Source: Chara braunii
Taxonomy: Eukaryota > Streptophyta > Charophyceae > Charales > Characeae
DNA: 22,496 nucleotides
Assembly (NCBI GenBank): GCA_003427395.1
Contig: BFEA01000014.1
Span: forward strand, 2,228,058-2,250,553
Reading direction: 5' to 3'
Positions 1 through 11,030 of this stretch are shown piece after piece; positions within the stretch are counted from its first letter, which is position 1, and each line of letters opens with the position of its first letter. The notes under the pieces are model-generated. The model saw nothing but the letters and a program-made list of their open reading frames with translations, did no database searches and was not told the origin of the DNA. Position numbers and translations under genes: made by a program.

Positions 1-46
1 GGGGGGTGGTAAATGCAACGAGCACTCTGGGGAAAGTGGAAGGGGT

Positions 47-1011
47 ATGAACTCGAAACCGGTTGGAGGGGGGGGAGGGGGAGGAGGAGGGGGAGGAGGG
101 GGAGGAGGAGGAGGAAAGGTGGGGCGTGGTTGTGGGAGTGGTGTTTCTTCTCCATCTCCTCGCGGAGGAGGAGGAAGAGCTCCGATGGCCGGGAAACCGA
201 CTGGTGCTGCAGCTGCTGCTGGTCGTGGTAGTGGTGGCCGTCAGCTACCCAGGGGGGCTGGGGCTCCTCTCAATTGGACACCTGCAGCGGCTGCTGCCGT
301 GGCGGCCGCTGCGGGTGCTGCTGCTGCACTGACTGCCTCTGTAGCTGGTGGTGGTGGTGGTAGTGGAAACTCAGCTGCGCAGCCGCCTGGGACATTGAAT
401 GACAACGACGACAACGTGAGTGCTGGGAAAACCAAGGATCAGAAGGTCCCTGCCCCTCTCCCTCTCCCTCTTCCTCCTCCCCCCTCTGCCTCAAGTGGTG
501 GAAGTAATGCCGCCTCAGGACCCTATCCCTGCCCTCCCCCCGCACCAGCAGCAGCAGCTCAACGCCGAGGACAAGGTTCTGCAGGTCTGGCAGGGAGTCG
601 TGCTGGTCAGCGCTCAGGGGGCGGGGGGGTGGGCTCTTCTCGTGGAGGGGATGGAAGCCAAGACAGTGGTGGTAGGGGGGGAAGGGGTAGTGCCCGTGCC
701 GCTCCACCTCCTCCTACTCCTACTCCTCCTCCTACTCTTGCGGCGAGCGCATCTGGACAAGAGCAACAGAATCGCATGCCGGATGCAGAGTGCGGTCCCT
801 TCTCGATAATTCAGCTTCATGTCCTGAAGGCTCAGATCCATACATTCGTCAGACTTCAGGAAGGAAAACCAATCCCTGAGGAGATGCTGAAGGCGATAGT
901 GCCCCCGCCCCTACAGAACAGCCACTACTACCAGCATTACCCTCATTTCTATCAACAACAGCAGAATCAACAGCAACAGCAACACCAGCAGAGGCAGCAG
1001 CAGCTGCAACA

Positions 1012-1095
<84 letters not shown>

Positions 1096-4000
1096 GGAAG
1101 AGCAGAGACAGGAACAGCAGCAGCAGCAGCGGCGGCAGGTGGAAGGGGCGGAGCATTCGGCATGTGCAGACGGCGGTTCATGGAATGGCAGGGAGGCAAC
1201 AGCACTGTCTGTGCAGGAGGGGGATAAAGGATTGGGGGGAGGTGGGGATGTGATCGGTGGTGGGAGAGGGGGAGGAGGAGGAGGAGGAGAAGGAGGAGGA
1301 GGAGAAAGGGGAGTGCTGATGGGTCCTGTTGGTTGTTCTGTGACTGGAGCATCAACAGGCACGGGGACATCAAGGGTGGGTGCGTTCGGTGCTGCTGGTG
1401 CTGCTGGTAAGGGAGGGGTGGCTATGGCTAGGAGTGAGTGTGTGGTTGGGAGCGGACGGCCTGGTGAGCAGGGGGAGGAGATGTCCACCTGCCCCAATCG
1501 AGCAGTGCCTACAGGGCCTGCCACCACCAGTAGCAAGCCTCATCAGCAATCACAGTCTGGAGCTCCTACACCAGCGCATGCTTTTGCTGGTACTACGCAC
1601 GTGGAACACTCCAAGTTGGGCGATCAACATACTTTACTACCGTCGGGGGAATCGGTTGCCGCAGCAGAAGAGGCGGGCAGTGGAAAACAACAGGGAGTTA
1701 AGCTTTCTCGCGATGATGAAGCTGGCACTGGGCATCGCAGCGCGAGCACCGCTCCTTGTGCTTCTGCCAATGTCGCAGCTGCTGGCATCAAGCGAGAGGT
1801 AGGTACCGATGCTACGGGCCCTGTGCACATTGGTGTTGGGGAACGAGGTGGAGGAGGAGGAGGAGGAGGAGGAGGAGGAGGAGCATCGTCGACAAGGAAA
1901 AAAGGTGGTGGTGGTGCTGCGGCAGCGGTGATGGCAGAGTCTGGTGCACTGGGGTCAACGGAGAGAATGGCGGGACAAGTGGGCATGGGGATGCTGGCGT
2001 CCCACTGTGGTACTTCCTCTGGCATCAGCATGGCGGGAGAGGGCAACAGCGGGAAGGGGACAGGGGGGGCTGGTCGAGGAAGCACTTGTGTCGTTGCGGT
2101 ACATGGCACAGCTGGGTGTAATCAGAGCAGTACTAGCATGTGGTCCCCACCACCCCTGAGGAGGTATAAGGGGCCGTTATATGATTTCACGCCCGTGGGT
2201 GGCAGGGGGGGTCCTGCCTGGGACCGGGAAGGGGTTGCTCACCCTCCAGCTCCCAAGCTCATTGCCATGGCAGATCCTGCAATGGAGCAGCAAAAAGGGT
2301 TTCCTAGTGTGGTGAGGGAGCCCATCCCACTTGCCTATGATGTCCGTGAACTGCTGCTGGAAGAGGCAGCACATGCGGTCGAGAGGAGGTGGCAATGGAA
2401 TCTACGTGTAATCGAAGAAGTGCTCCAGAGTAGCTGCTTTGACAAGTCGGCGAATGGCATGCCCAGTTGGAAGAAGCGGGAGTTGGCGATGCTCCGAACG
2501 CGGCTACGAATTCAGCAAAGCAAGCTGCGATTGATGGCATTGCAGGCGCGGATCAGGGAGGAGGTGGAGGAGGACCAACAAGAGATTATGGCCATGGGGG
2601 AGAGGGCGTATCGGAAGAGTGTGAGATTAGGTGAGAAGCAAAAGGCAGAGATGCTACGACAGATGATGGCACAGCAAAAGGCCGCAAGGGAAAAGCACAT
2701 GAAGGCGTTGTTCTCGTGGAGGAAGCGGTTGATGGAAACACAATGGTCATCAGTTCGAGACCTGCGGCTGGCAAGGAATCGGCTGGTGCTAAAGTATCAT
2801 GAGAAGATGATGCGCGAGTTCCAAAAGAGGAAAGATGAAGATCGGAACAGAAGGCTGGATGCATTGAAGGCCAATGACATGGACACGTACAGAGAGCTGC
2901 TGCGTCAGCAGCAGGCGGTGATGCCGGAGGACGCGAGTGAGAAGTTTGAAGTGTTGTCGGCGTTTCTGACGGAGACAGAGGAGTATCTTCACAAGCTGGG
3001 TGACAAGATATTCGCGGTGAAAGTGAAGCAGGAGAGGGAGGAAATGTTGATGACAGGGACTGGTGGGGGCGGAGAAGAAAATGGATTGGTGACGAGCGAT
3101 GGGAGCGGGGCAGTGGAGGGGCTTTCGGCCGCTGCAGCGGCAGCGATGGTGGGCTCGTCGGGAGGGGGTGCGAAGAAATACTATACTCTTGCACATACTG
3201 TCAATGAACGCGTCGTGACGCAGCCGATGCTGCTAAAGGGCGGCAAATTGCGCGAGTACCAGATGGTGGGCGTGCAATGGCTTCTGTCGCTGTATAACAA
3301 CCGTCTGAACGGGATTCTGGCGGACGAAATGGGTCTTGGGAAGACGGTGCAGGTTATGGCTCTGATAGCCCACCTGATGGAGCACAAAGCAAATTACGGT
3401 CCACATTTGATCATCGTGCCGAACGCAGTGGTAGTCAACTGGAAGAGTGAGCTGAACCACTGGTTGCCATCGGTGAACTGCATTATTTACACAGGGGGGA
3501 AGGAGGAGAGAGCGAGGCTTTTTATGCAGGAAGTCCTGTCGGTGCGGTTCAACGTGTTGGTGACGACGTTTGAATTTGTAATGCGAGACAGAGCGAGGCT
3601 GTCGAAGATTGAGTGGAGGTACATGATCATAGACGAAGCGCAGAGGATGAAAGATCGGGAGTCGAGGTTGTCGCGGGATTTGGATAGGTTCCGCTGCCAT
3701 CGAAGGCTGCTGCTGACGGGGACACCGCTACAGAATGACCTGGGGGAGCTGTGGTCGCTGCTTAACCTGCTGTTGCCACAGGTGTTCGACAACAGCAAGT
3801 GGTTTCACGAGTGGTTCGCCAAGTGCTTTGAAGATAGAGAGTCGGTGGGGGGGGGAGGAGGAAGTGGGAGAGAGAAAGGAAGAGATAGGGAGGCAGGGGG
3901 GGGAAATCAGCAGTACGATTCATGGTTGGAGACGGAAAAGAAGGTGATTGTGATCCACAGGCTTCATCAGATCTTGGAGCCATTCATGCTTCGCCGCCGA

Positions 4001-5742
4001 GTCGAGGAGGTGGAGGGAAACCTTCCACCAAAGGTATCTTATGTGCTGAAGTGCAGAATGTCTGCCTATCAGGCAGCTATATACGACTGGGTGAAGGCGA
4101 CCGGAACGCTTCGGCTCGACCCCGAGTTGGAGATTCAGCGGACAGCAGGCTCGAAGAGGCCAGTTCGAACTTACGCACCTCTGCAGAACAAGTGCATGGA
4201 ACTCCGCAAAGTGTGTAATCATCCATACTTATCTTATCCTGAACAAAACTTGGGCTTCGAGGAGTATGTTGTTCGGGCATGTGGCAAGCTGTGGATGCTA
4301 GATCGAGTGCTACGGAAACTGCACCGCTCCGGACATAGGGTCCTACTTTTCAGCACCATGACAAAGCTGTTGGACATCCTGGAGGAGTACCTAGCCTGGA
4401 GAGGGTACGTGTACCGGCGAATTGATGGCACAACGCCATTGGAGGACCGCGAACAGGCGATTGTGTACTTTAATAAGCCGGGATCGGATTGCTTTATATT
4501 CTTGTTGAGCATCCGTGCGGCTGGGAGAGGCCTTAACCTGCAAACGGCGGACACAGTCGTTGTGTACGACCCCGACCCGAATCCGAAGAACGAGGAGCAG
4601 GCAGTGGCACGCGCACATAGAATAGGCCAGAAGAAGGAGGTGAGGGTGCTGTATTTGGAGGCGGTTGTGGACTCTGTTTCATCCTTTGTTGGTGAGGATG
4701 AAGCACGTAGGAGCTCGAGAGGACGGCGTGAGGAGTCAAGCTCAGAGGACTCGACGGAGAGCTCCGAGTCGCAGCAAGAGGTAGACGATGGGGATGATGA
4801 TGACGATGAGGATGACTTTGAGGAGGAAGAGAGCTTGATTGGTAGAGGGGGAAGTTTGCGGAAAAGGAAGTCAAAGATGACGGTGAAGAAGAAGAAAAGA
4901 AAGACGAAGAGGAGAAAGCGGAAGACGAAGGGCAAGTTTGTTGGCTCCATTGAAAGTTTGGTGAGGAACACCATTCAGCAACACAAGATAGACATGGCAG
5001 ACGAAGTTATCAATGCGGGCCGTTTCGACCAGCGCACCACGCACGAGGAGAGGAGAATGACACTTGAGGCCTTGCTGCACGACGAGGAGCGATGGCAGGC
5101 AGTGGCACATGATGTTCCCACACTGGAGGAGGTTAACAAAATGATTGCAAGGTCCGAGGAGGAGGTAGCGCTCTTCGCGCAAATGGACCGTGAAATGACA
5201 TGGCCAGGGAAACTGCTGGGGAGGAAGGAAATCCCGGCATGGCTAAGAGCCACCACCATGGATGCTGAGGCTGCCATTGCAGAGATAGCACGCCAGAGTG
5301 GAAAGAGGTCTAGCTTGTTCCCCACTGAAGTAGGCTTTGGGACACGTGGCGGTAGACAGGCAGGTGTTCCTCCATTGCCAGCAAGGCGTGGTGGCCGTGG
5401 GAGAGCCGCAGAAAGAACTGCTGCTGGTGGTGGTCCTGATGGGGGAGACGACTACCGTGCCAGTGAACGGAGAGCAGCTGACAATGCAGTGCTAGATGTG
5501 GAGACCGATGCGCGGGAACGACGTCGCAGTCTCAGATCATCAAGGTCAGAAGGAAGAGAAGTGACTCCGCAGTCCCTTACTAATGGGAAAGGGGGAAGAG
5601 AGAGAACCATGTACTTGGACGAGGAAGAAGACGAGGATGAACAGGAGGAAGAGGAACCAGTGGTGGAAGAGGTGGAAGAGGAGGAAGAGGAGGAGGAAGA
5701 AGAGGAGCGCGAGGAAGAAGTGAAAGAGGAACAGGATGAAGT

Positions 5743-5774
<32 letters not shown>

Positions 5775-8700
5775 TGGAGGAGGAGGAGGAGGAGGAGGAG
5801 GAGGAGGAGGAGGAGGAGCAAGAGGAGAAGAGGGTGGCGGTTGAAAGGAATCGTCCTCCGACAGAATGGAGAAGTGCACGGAGAAGGGGCCATGAGGCAC
5901 CAAAGGTTGCGGATGCTAAAGAGGGGGAGGTCTTGAAATTAAGAGAGAAGATGGTGGAAAGGCGGGTTGAATGGAGGCCTGGCAGAGAACTGGAGGCAGA
6001 CATGCAGGGGTGGGAGAATAGTGATGACAATGAAGGGGAACGTGATGCAGATGAAGAAGAAGAGGAAGAGGAAGAAGACGATGAAGGACAAGAAGAAGGA
6101 GAAGAAGAAGAGGAAGAAGAAGAAGAGGAGGAGGAAGAAGAAGTAGAAGAAGAAGAAGAAGAGGAAGAAACAGTTATAGAGGAAGAAGATATAGTAGTGG
6201 AAGGAGGAGGAGAAGAACAAGATGATGGAGTAGCTGTAGTAGAAGACACAGTGGCAATAGAGGGAGAAGATGAAGACAGAGAAATTGAAGAAGAAGAAGA
6301 AGAGGAGGAGGAGGAGGAGGTGGGGGAGGGGGAGGAAGAAGAGGAGGAAGAAGAAGAAGACGAAGCAGGAGATGCGAAGGAAGAAGTGGAAGTAGATGCA
6401 GAGGTAGAAACAGAGGAAGCTGGAGAGGAGAGAGAGGTCGAGGAGGCGGGGGAAGAACAAGAAGAGGAGGAGGAAGAGCAAGGACAGGGAGAAGAGAATG
6501 ACGTGGCTAAAGCATCCAGAAAGAACCTGCAGCACATGGAGAGTGTGAGTCAGGAGAAGTTCGACATGGATGGATGTTATAATTTTATGGAACGAAAGGC
6601 AGCTGTGAAACAAGAAGAGGAAAGGAGAACAAAGAGAGAGGTGAATGGTTTAAGAAGCAGTGAGCGCGGTGAAGTAGAGGATCATAAGGTAATCGAGGAT
6701 GAGAGGGATGAAGTGTGCGCTCGAGCGCCGGATATGGAGGATGCTCGAGAGGCCGTGGAAGAGGATGAAGGGGAGGAAGAGGAAGAGGAAGAGGAAGAGG
6801 AAGAGGAAGAGGAGGTTAACGAAGAGGAAGATAGGAATAGGAGAACACCCTCTAAAGCCAGTGAACAGGAGCACAGCGAGGGCAGGAGAATATCTATTGC
6901 CGAAATAAGAGAGAACAGTGAAAGAAGATGGGGGCCAAAGGCTGTGGAGGTCACCCGAGTGTATGCAGAAAGTAGGGATTCGAGTGATGAAGAGGAGGAG
7001 GAAGAGGAGGAAGAGGAGGAAGAGGAGGAAGAGGAGCATGAGAAGGAGGCAATTGGCAATAGAGCACTGGGGGATGCAGGGGCTGCAAAACAGCAGCAGC
7101 AGGCAGTTAGCTTGGTCAACTATGACGACATGAACAAGGGAGGTTTGAATGCCGAAGGAGGTGGTGGGGAGGAAGACTCGTCTGCTGCCAGGGTTACCTT
7201 GCAAGGGAGAAGTGACAAAAGCACTGAGCGCGGGGGAAGCGGGGTGATGGGCGAGACAGGTATGAAGAAGGGGGAATACGGGCAAAGGTGGGAGGAGGGA
7301 GGGAAGATGTCCGCAGAGGGGAAGAGAATGGAAAGAGCAGACAGGTCGGAGAAGCCAGACTTGCGCATAAGTAGGCATGGACGAGAGGGCATGACAGCCA
7401 CCCAGGAGACGAAGATGTGTGCCGATGCGGAGGAAGGAGAATTGAAGAGTGAGAAAGAGGAAGGTGAGATGAATGGGAACATGGAAGAAGGGGAACTAGA
7501 GCCTGACAAAGAACGCCGGGAATGGCAGCGCCGGGATGTGGGAGATGAGGATGGAACAAGGGGGGTTTATCGGCGCCACGATCGGGAGCAGGGGGTTGAT
7601 GTTAGGCAAGATGGGGGTTGGAAAGGGCACCACGAGCCAGATGAAAAGGATGGGCGAATGCTGACTGCAGAAGAGCTGGAGGAGGGAGAGATTGCAAGGG
7701 AAAGTGAGGAATCGATGATGGGTCAGGATCATCCTCGGAGGCGTCGACGAGGTAGTGGTGGCGGTGGAGAGTGGGGCCGTAGTGGAAGGCATGGCATGGG
7801 GGTTGCAATGGGGTTGGGAGTGCCACCGAATTTTGATCCCGATAGCCACAAGGGAGGGAAGAGGGTTGGTAAGCAACATGTATCCAGCTCCAGGAGAGAG
7901 CAAGGCGCGATTGTGCGGGGCCTGGGAGACGAGGGCAATCGCCGGCAACCACCTCCCATATTCCCGCCCGGCATGGGGAAAGGGATGTCGACATCCATAC
8001 CCTCACCACATGTCTTGGGCGTAGAAGGCGGCCCTCGGGGTGTGTACAACTCCGGTCAGCCATTTGACCTGGCGATGGAGGATTTGGGGTTCGGTGTGCG
8101 GCTAGGTCCTCAGCATGGGGGACTGCCTACGCCGGGCCGCATGCCAAGCGGGCCTGGTGGGCGTGGCCCTCCTATGCCGATGCATGGTGGTGTGCCGCCG
8201 GGCGGGAGCCCGGTCGGCAGAGGGGGAGGTATGATGGAGTGGGGTGGAGGTGCGCGTGGTAGGGGTCGAGGAGCAGGTGGGGGACATGTTGTTAGTGAAG
8301 GGGATTGGAGGCAGGGACCCCCTTTTCCACCAGAGTATGGCATGGGAAGAAAACACGAAGGGAGGCTAGGACCACCCACACGAGGTGGAGGTATGGGGGA
8401 CATGGAGGACATGCCTCCAGGCTTTGATAGGAGGGATATGCCTCCTGATATGAACAGTGACATGCGGGGCTTGGGTCCCATGCACATGGGTGGGCCAGGC
8501 GCAGGCCCAGGTGCAGGACCAGGACCGGGGCCAGGGTTGGGTCCGGCGATGGGGCCAGGTATAGGACCAGGCCCGGGAAATTCCCTTTGGCCCATGAACG
8601 AGGCAGCACATGCCAAGTGTCAGGGAATTCTTGGTCGGGTGCACGGTATGGTCGCCAGGCTGAACCGCCAGATTGCTTCACTTTGGCGGAGTGCTCATCA

Positions 8701-9937
8701 GAGAGGAGGGGGAGGAGGAGGAGCCGGACCAGCAGGAGGAAACTACGGTGGGGGACCCCCTATGGGAGGGGGTCCGCCGGATCGCCATCCGGCATTCCCA
8801 GGACAGCCGAATTGCCCGCCTGGAGGCCAGCAGCTTGACATGCATCTGATCGAGAAACGGCTTCACCGGTGCGAGTACTTGAGCATCGAAGACTTCACGG
8901 TCGACGTTTGCCGTCTCTTGGACAGCTTTGTCCTGGCATGCCCTCAAGGGTCCGAGGCACAGGAGAGCGCAAGGCAGTTGAAGGTGCTCTTCATCCAGCG
9001 CATGGAGATGGAGTTCCCCGGGCTCGATCGGTTTCCGGGCCTGAGGGCAGGAAGGGGTATGCCTGTCGGAATGGATATGAGGAGACCCATGCCTCCTATG
9101 CCCATTCCTGGAGAACCTCCCTATCCTGGCGCTGGCCCTCCCATGATGCCTGGCGGACGAGGGGCGATGGGGGGATATCCTCTACCCCCTCCAGGCCATC
9201 ATCGCGAGAGGGAACATCAGCATGGTCCTGCACCTCTGGGAATGGGTGATTGCGGTCGGGGCCCAGTGATGCACGGGGGGGGAAGAGGTATGGGCTCTCC
9301 AGGAATTTGTATGCCACCTCCACCCATTGGGTGTGAAAGGGGTCACCATCCTTGGGGTCGCGGGCCCGGGGGGGGGATGGATTTTGGCCTGGACAGTCCC
9401 AAGGGTGCGGGGGGGAACCAACAAAGAAGGGAGGAGAGACGGGCGCATGCAGGTGAACCTCGAGGGTATAAGAAGAAGAAGAAGAAGAGACGCGGAGACA
9501 GGGGGATGGGAATGGGGATGGGGATGAACCCCAACTTCATGCCGGTTATGGGTTGGGGTCTGGGAGGGAGGGGGGACAGAGAAGGTCATGCAACCCCAGG
9601 GGGGGGTAATGGTCCAGAAGGGGGATTTGACTTTGGAGGAAACATGGGAGCAAGAATGGACTCAGGGAGGCCGAGCGGGGTCGGGGGTCCTGGTAGTGTG
9701 GGGACCCCCGGTGGTGGCAGTGGGGGGGGTGGCTGGGGGTCCGGCGGAGAAGGCTTTGGGAGCCGGGGGGTCTCCGTAGAGAGAAGTGGTCCTGCATGTG
9801 GACCGCCCGGGGATCGGGGCAGAGGAAATGCAGAACTAGGGAGTAATCCCCCTGGTTCACCATATCGGGAAAGTTTTGGGCATCGCGGTGATATGGACGG
9901 GGAAGGAGGTCCACCGCGGAAGAGACCGCGGACATAA
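47..9937 (+). CDS. BRM: BRAHMA-type SWI/SNF chromatin-remodelling ATPase, 3296 aa, no intron in the frame
   Basis: This is the predicted catalytic ATPase of a nuclear SWI/SNF (BAF-type) complex, which uses ATP to slide or evict nucleosomes. Domains seen: QLQ (about 249-287), polyQ (303-364), a helical HSA region (about 862-935), and ATPase lobe 1 from K1067 with Walker A DEMGLGKT (1093-1100), DEAQ (1196-1199) and LLLTGTPLQN. Lobe 2 (about 1411-1550) ends in RAHRIGQ (1522-1528). A basic stretch (1614-1630) leads into SnAC (1630-1720, with DMADEVINAGRFDQRTTHEE), then Glu-rich blocks (1858-2330), a Gly/Pro/Met-rich region, a bromodomain-like segment (2850-2998) and a basic C-terminus (PPRKRPRT). 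By family knowledge, QLQ and HSA contact complex partners and actin-related proteins, and SnAC couples ATP hydrolysis to histones. The QLQ-HSA-SNF2-SnAC order and the plant-like C-terminus point to BRM rather than SYD, MINU, ISWI or CHD. Arabidopsis BRM is about 2190 aa; the extra length here is low-complexity sequence. Codons upstream of 47 are open to base 2, so the start is provisional. The stop is TAA at 9935-9937. Confidence 0.95.
953..1135 (+). repeat. CAG/CAA repeat encoding the BRM polyglutamine tract
   Basis: In-frame glutamine codons run from residue 303 to about 364, broken by a few N, H, R, L and E codons. The left part mixes CAG and CAA; the central part (about 1033-1096) is a nearly pure CAA run, and a short CAG block follows. 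The pure CAA block is a trinucleotide microsatellite inside a coding sequence, so its length probably varies between individuals. It lies directly after the QLQ domain. Plant BRM proteins commonly have Q-rich N-terminal regions, so the tract fits the family. Confidence 0.9.
5615..7041 (+). repeat. GAA/GAG-rich purine tracts encoding the acidic BRM region
   Basis: Four main blocks of almost pure GAA/GAG codons (about 5618-5830, 6050-6480, 6770-6825 and 6985-7040) encode residues about 1858-2331. They are separated by ordinary charged linkers. The + strand here is overwhelmingly purine over several hundred bases. All runs stay in frame with the ATPase, and no stop appears. Acidic disordered stretches are common in chromatin proteins, but the length here is extreme. 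The long serine- and leucine-rich frames on the opposite strand are shadows of this composition. Confidence 0.85.
8594..9045 (+). other. Degenerate bromodomain-like segment of BRM with a glycine-rich insert
   Basis: Residues 2850-2885 (AHAKCQGILGRVHGMVARLN and following) look like the first bromodomain helix of plant BRM. Residues 2930-2998, containing LHRCEYLSIEDFTVDVCRLL and ending EMEFPGLDRF, resemble the later helices of the plant BRM C-terminal bromodomain, whose pattern I recall as LEYAGVMELASDVQLML...F. About 42 Gly/Pro-rich residues sit between the halves, where the ZA loop would be. The usual acetyl-lysine-contacting Asn after the third helix is not apparent; the local sequence is ACPQGSEAQES. 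Homology is inferred from pattern, not from an alignment. Confidence 0.6.
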
Positions 9938-10076
9938 GGACACATGGAGCCGATCCAAGTCGTGCTTTTGTACCACGAAAATGAGCAGTTCAATTCCTGC
10001 TGATTGCTGAACGCGACACTGCTTGCCCACCTCAGAGTCTCCCAGTCAAGCAAAGGGTTGCTTCGCCAGGTGAGCT

Positions 10077-10078
<2 letters not shown>
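9938..10078 (+). other. Presumed 3' UTR of BRM with a donor-like splice site
   Basis: This stretch lies between the BRM stop codon and the CT microsatellite. No AATAAA is present. CAG/GTGAGC at about 10067-10075 matches the 5' splice consensus, so a 3'-UTR intron could begin here and run into the gap. This is only a possibility: no acceptor can be assigned because of the missing sequence. Confidence 0.35.

Positions 10079-10145
<67 letters not shown>
10079..10145. repeat. CT dinucleotide microsatellite abutting the assembly gap
   Basis: This is an uninterrupted (CT)n tract of 67 bases that runs straight into the run of N. The repeat is probably why the assembly broke here, and its true length is unknown. 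Confidence 0.97.
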
Positions 10146-10555
10146 NNNNNNNNNNNNNNNNNNNNNNNNNNNNNNNNNNNNNNNNNNNNNNNNNNNNNNN
10201 NNNNNNNNNNNNNNNNNNNNNNNNNNNNNNNNNNNNNNNNNNNNNNNNNNNNNNNNNNNNNNNNNNNNNNNNNNNNNNNNNNNNNNNNNNNNNNNNNNNN
10301 NNNNNNNNNNNNNNNNNNNNNNNNNNNNNNNNNNNNNNNNNNNNNNNNNNNNNNNNNNNNNNNNNNNNNNNNNNNNNNNNNNNNNNNNNNNNNNNNNNNN
10401 NNNNNNNNNNNNNNNNNNNNNNNNNNNNNNNNNNNNNNNNNNNNNNNNNNNNNNNNNNNNNNNNNNNNNNNNNNNNNNNNNNNNNNNNNNNNNNNNNNNN
10501 NNNNNNNNNNNNNNNNNNNNNNNNNNNNNNNNNNNNNNNNNNNNNNNNNNNNNNN
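10146..10555. other. Assembly gap (410 N)
   Basis: Only N is given. The gap separates the end of BRM from the repeat-rich flank, so any last exon, polyadenylation signal or small gene inside it is invisible. Frames that appear to cross it are meaningless. Confidence 1.
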
Positions 10556-10640
10556 ACACATGCCGACACCAAACTCCCACAAGCATGTTGGTATTGAGTG
10601 GCCAGCAATATGGTCGCACTGATTGACACACTGCATATAG

Positions 10641-10797
10641 CAGAGCATACTAACACTAGGACTTCTTCAACTGAACTTTGCACTCAATTGCAGTCAGGTA
10701 CATTCAGCGGTGGCTGTAATTGCGGTCAGATGCATCCAGGCATGGCTGTAATTGTGGTCAGATACATCCAGTAAAGTCCTAGTGTGAGTATGCTCTG
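10641..10797. mobile_element. 157-bp terminal-inverted-repeat element (MITE-like)
   Basis: The 24-base left end (10641-10664, starting CAGAGCATACTAACACTAGG) is the reverse complement of 10774-10797 with one mismatch. The interior holds two direct copies of a GGCTGTAATTG(C/T)GGTCAG motif, each followed by a CATCCAG box. No coding capacity and no clear target-site duplication are seen. A non-autonomous DNA transposon (MITE) is the simplest reading; the superfamily is not identifiable. Confidence 0.65.
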
Positions 10798-10956
10798 TCT
10801 CTTCGGTTTGCAGCCTGTAGCTTGGGGGCATGATCATGGAAAAGCGGCGCATAGCTTCATAAAGGGACCGTTCTGTGTCCTTCATAAGGGCCTCTGATTT
10901 CCTTCTCACTGCATCTGGAGCTGGTCATGACCCTGACATTGAAAATGCTCACTGAG

Positions 10957-11030
10957 TGCTGTATTTGAGGCATCTTTCTGTCTAGATACAGCCATAATGA
11001 CCGTACGTTGTATTCGGGGGAAGAAGGTAG
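10957..11030 (+). mobile_element. Partial copy of the ~110-bp foldback MITE
   Basis: The sequence from GCTGTATTTGAGGCATC through CAGCCATAATGACCGTACG to GAAGAAGGTAG matches the centre and right arm of the complete copies at 15218-15327 and 13387-13497. The left terminal arm is missing or too diverged to recognise. It is fragmentary and presumably old. Confidence 0.6.

Noticed and set aside
849-1373. Leu/Val/Ala-rich minus-strand frames opposite the polyQ tract
   Set aside because: Homopolymer shadows of CAA/CAG and GGA repeats; no real protein features.
5452-6537. 361-residue serine-rich frame on the minus strand
   Set aside because: It is the complement of the GAA/GAG tracts of BRM; poly-Ser is the expected shadow, and no domain is present.
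9586-10683. Frames running through the N gap
   Set aside because: Their length is created by unknown bases and the CT repeat (RERERE or SLSLSL).
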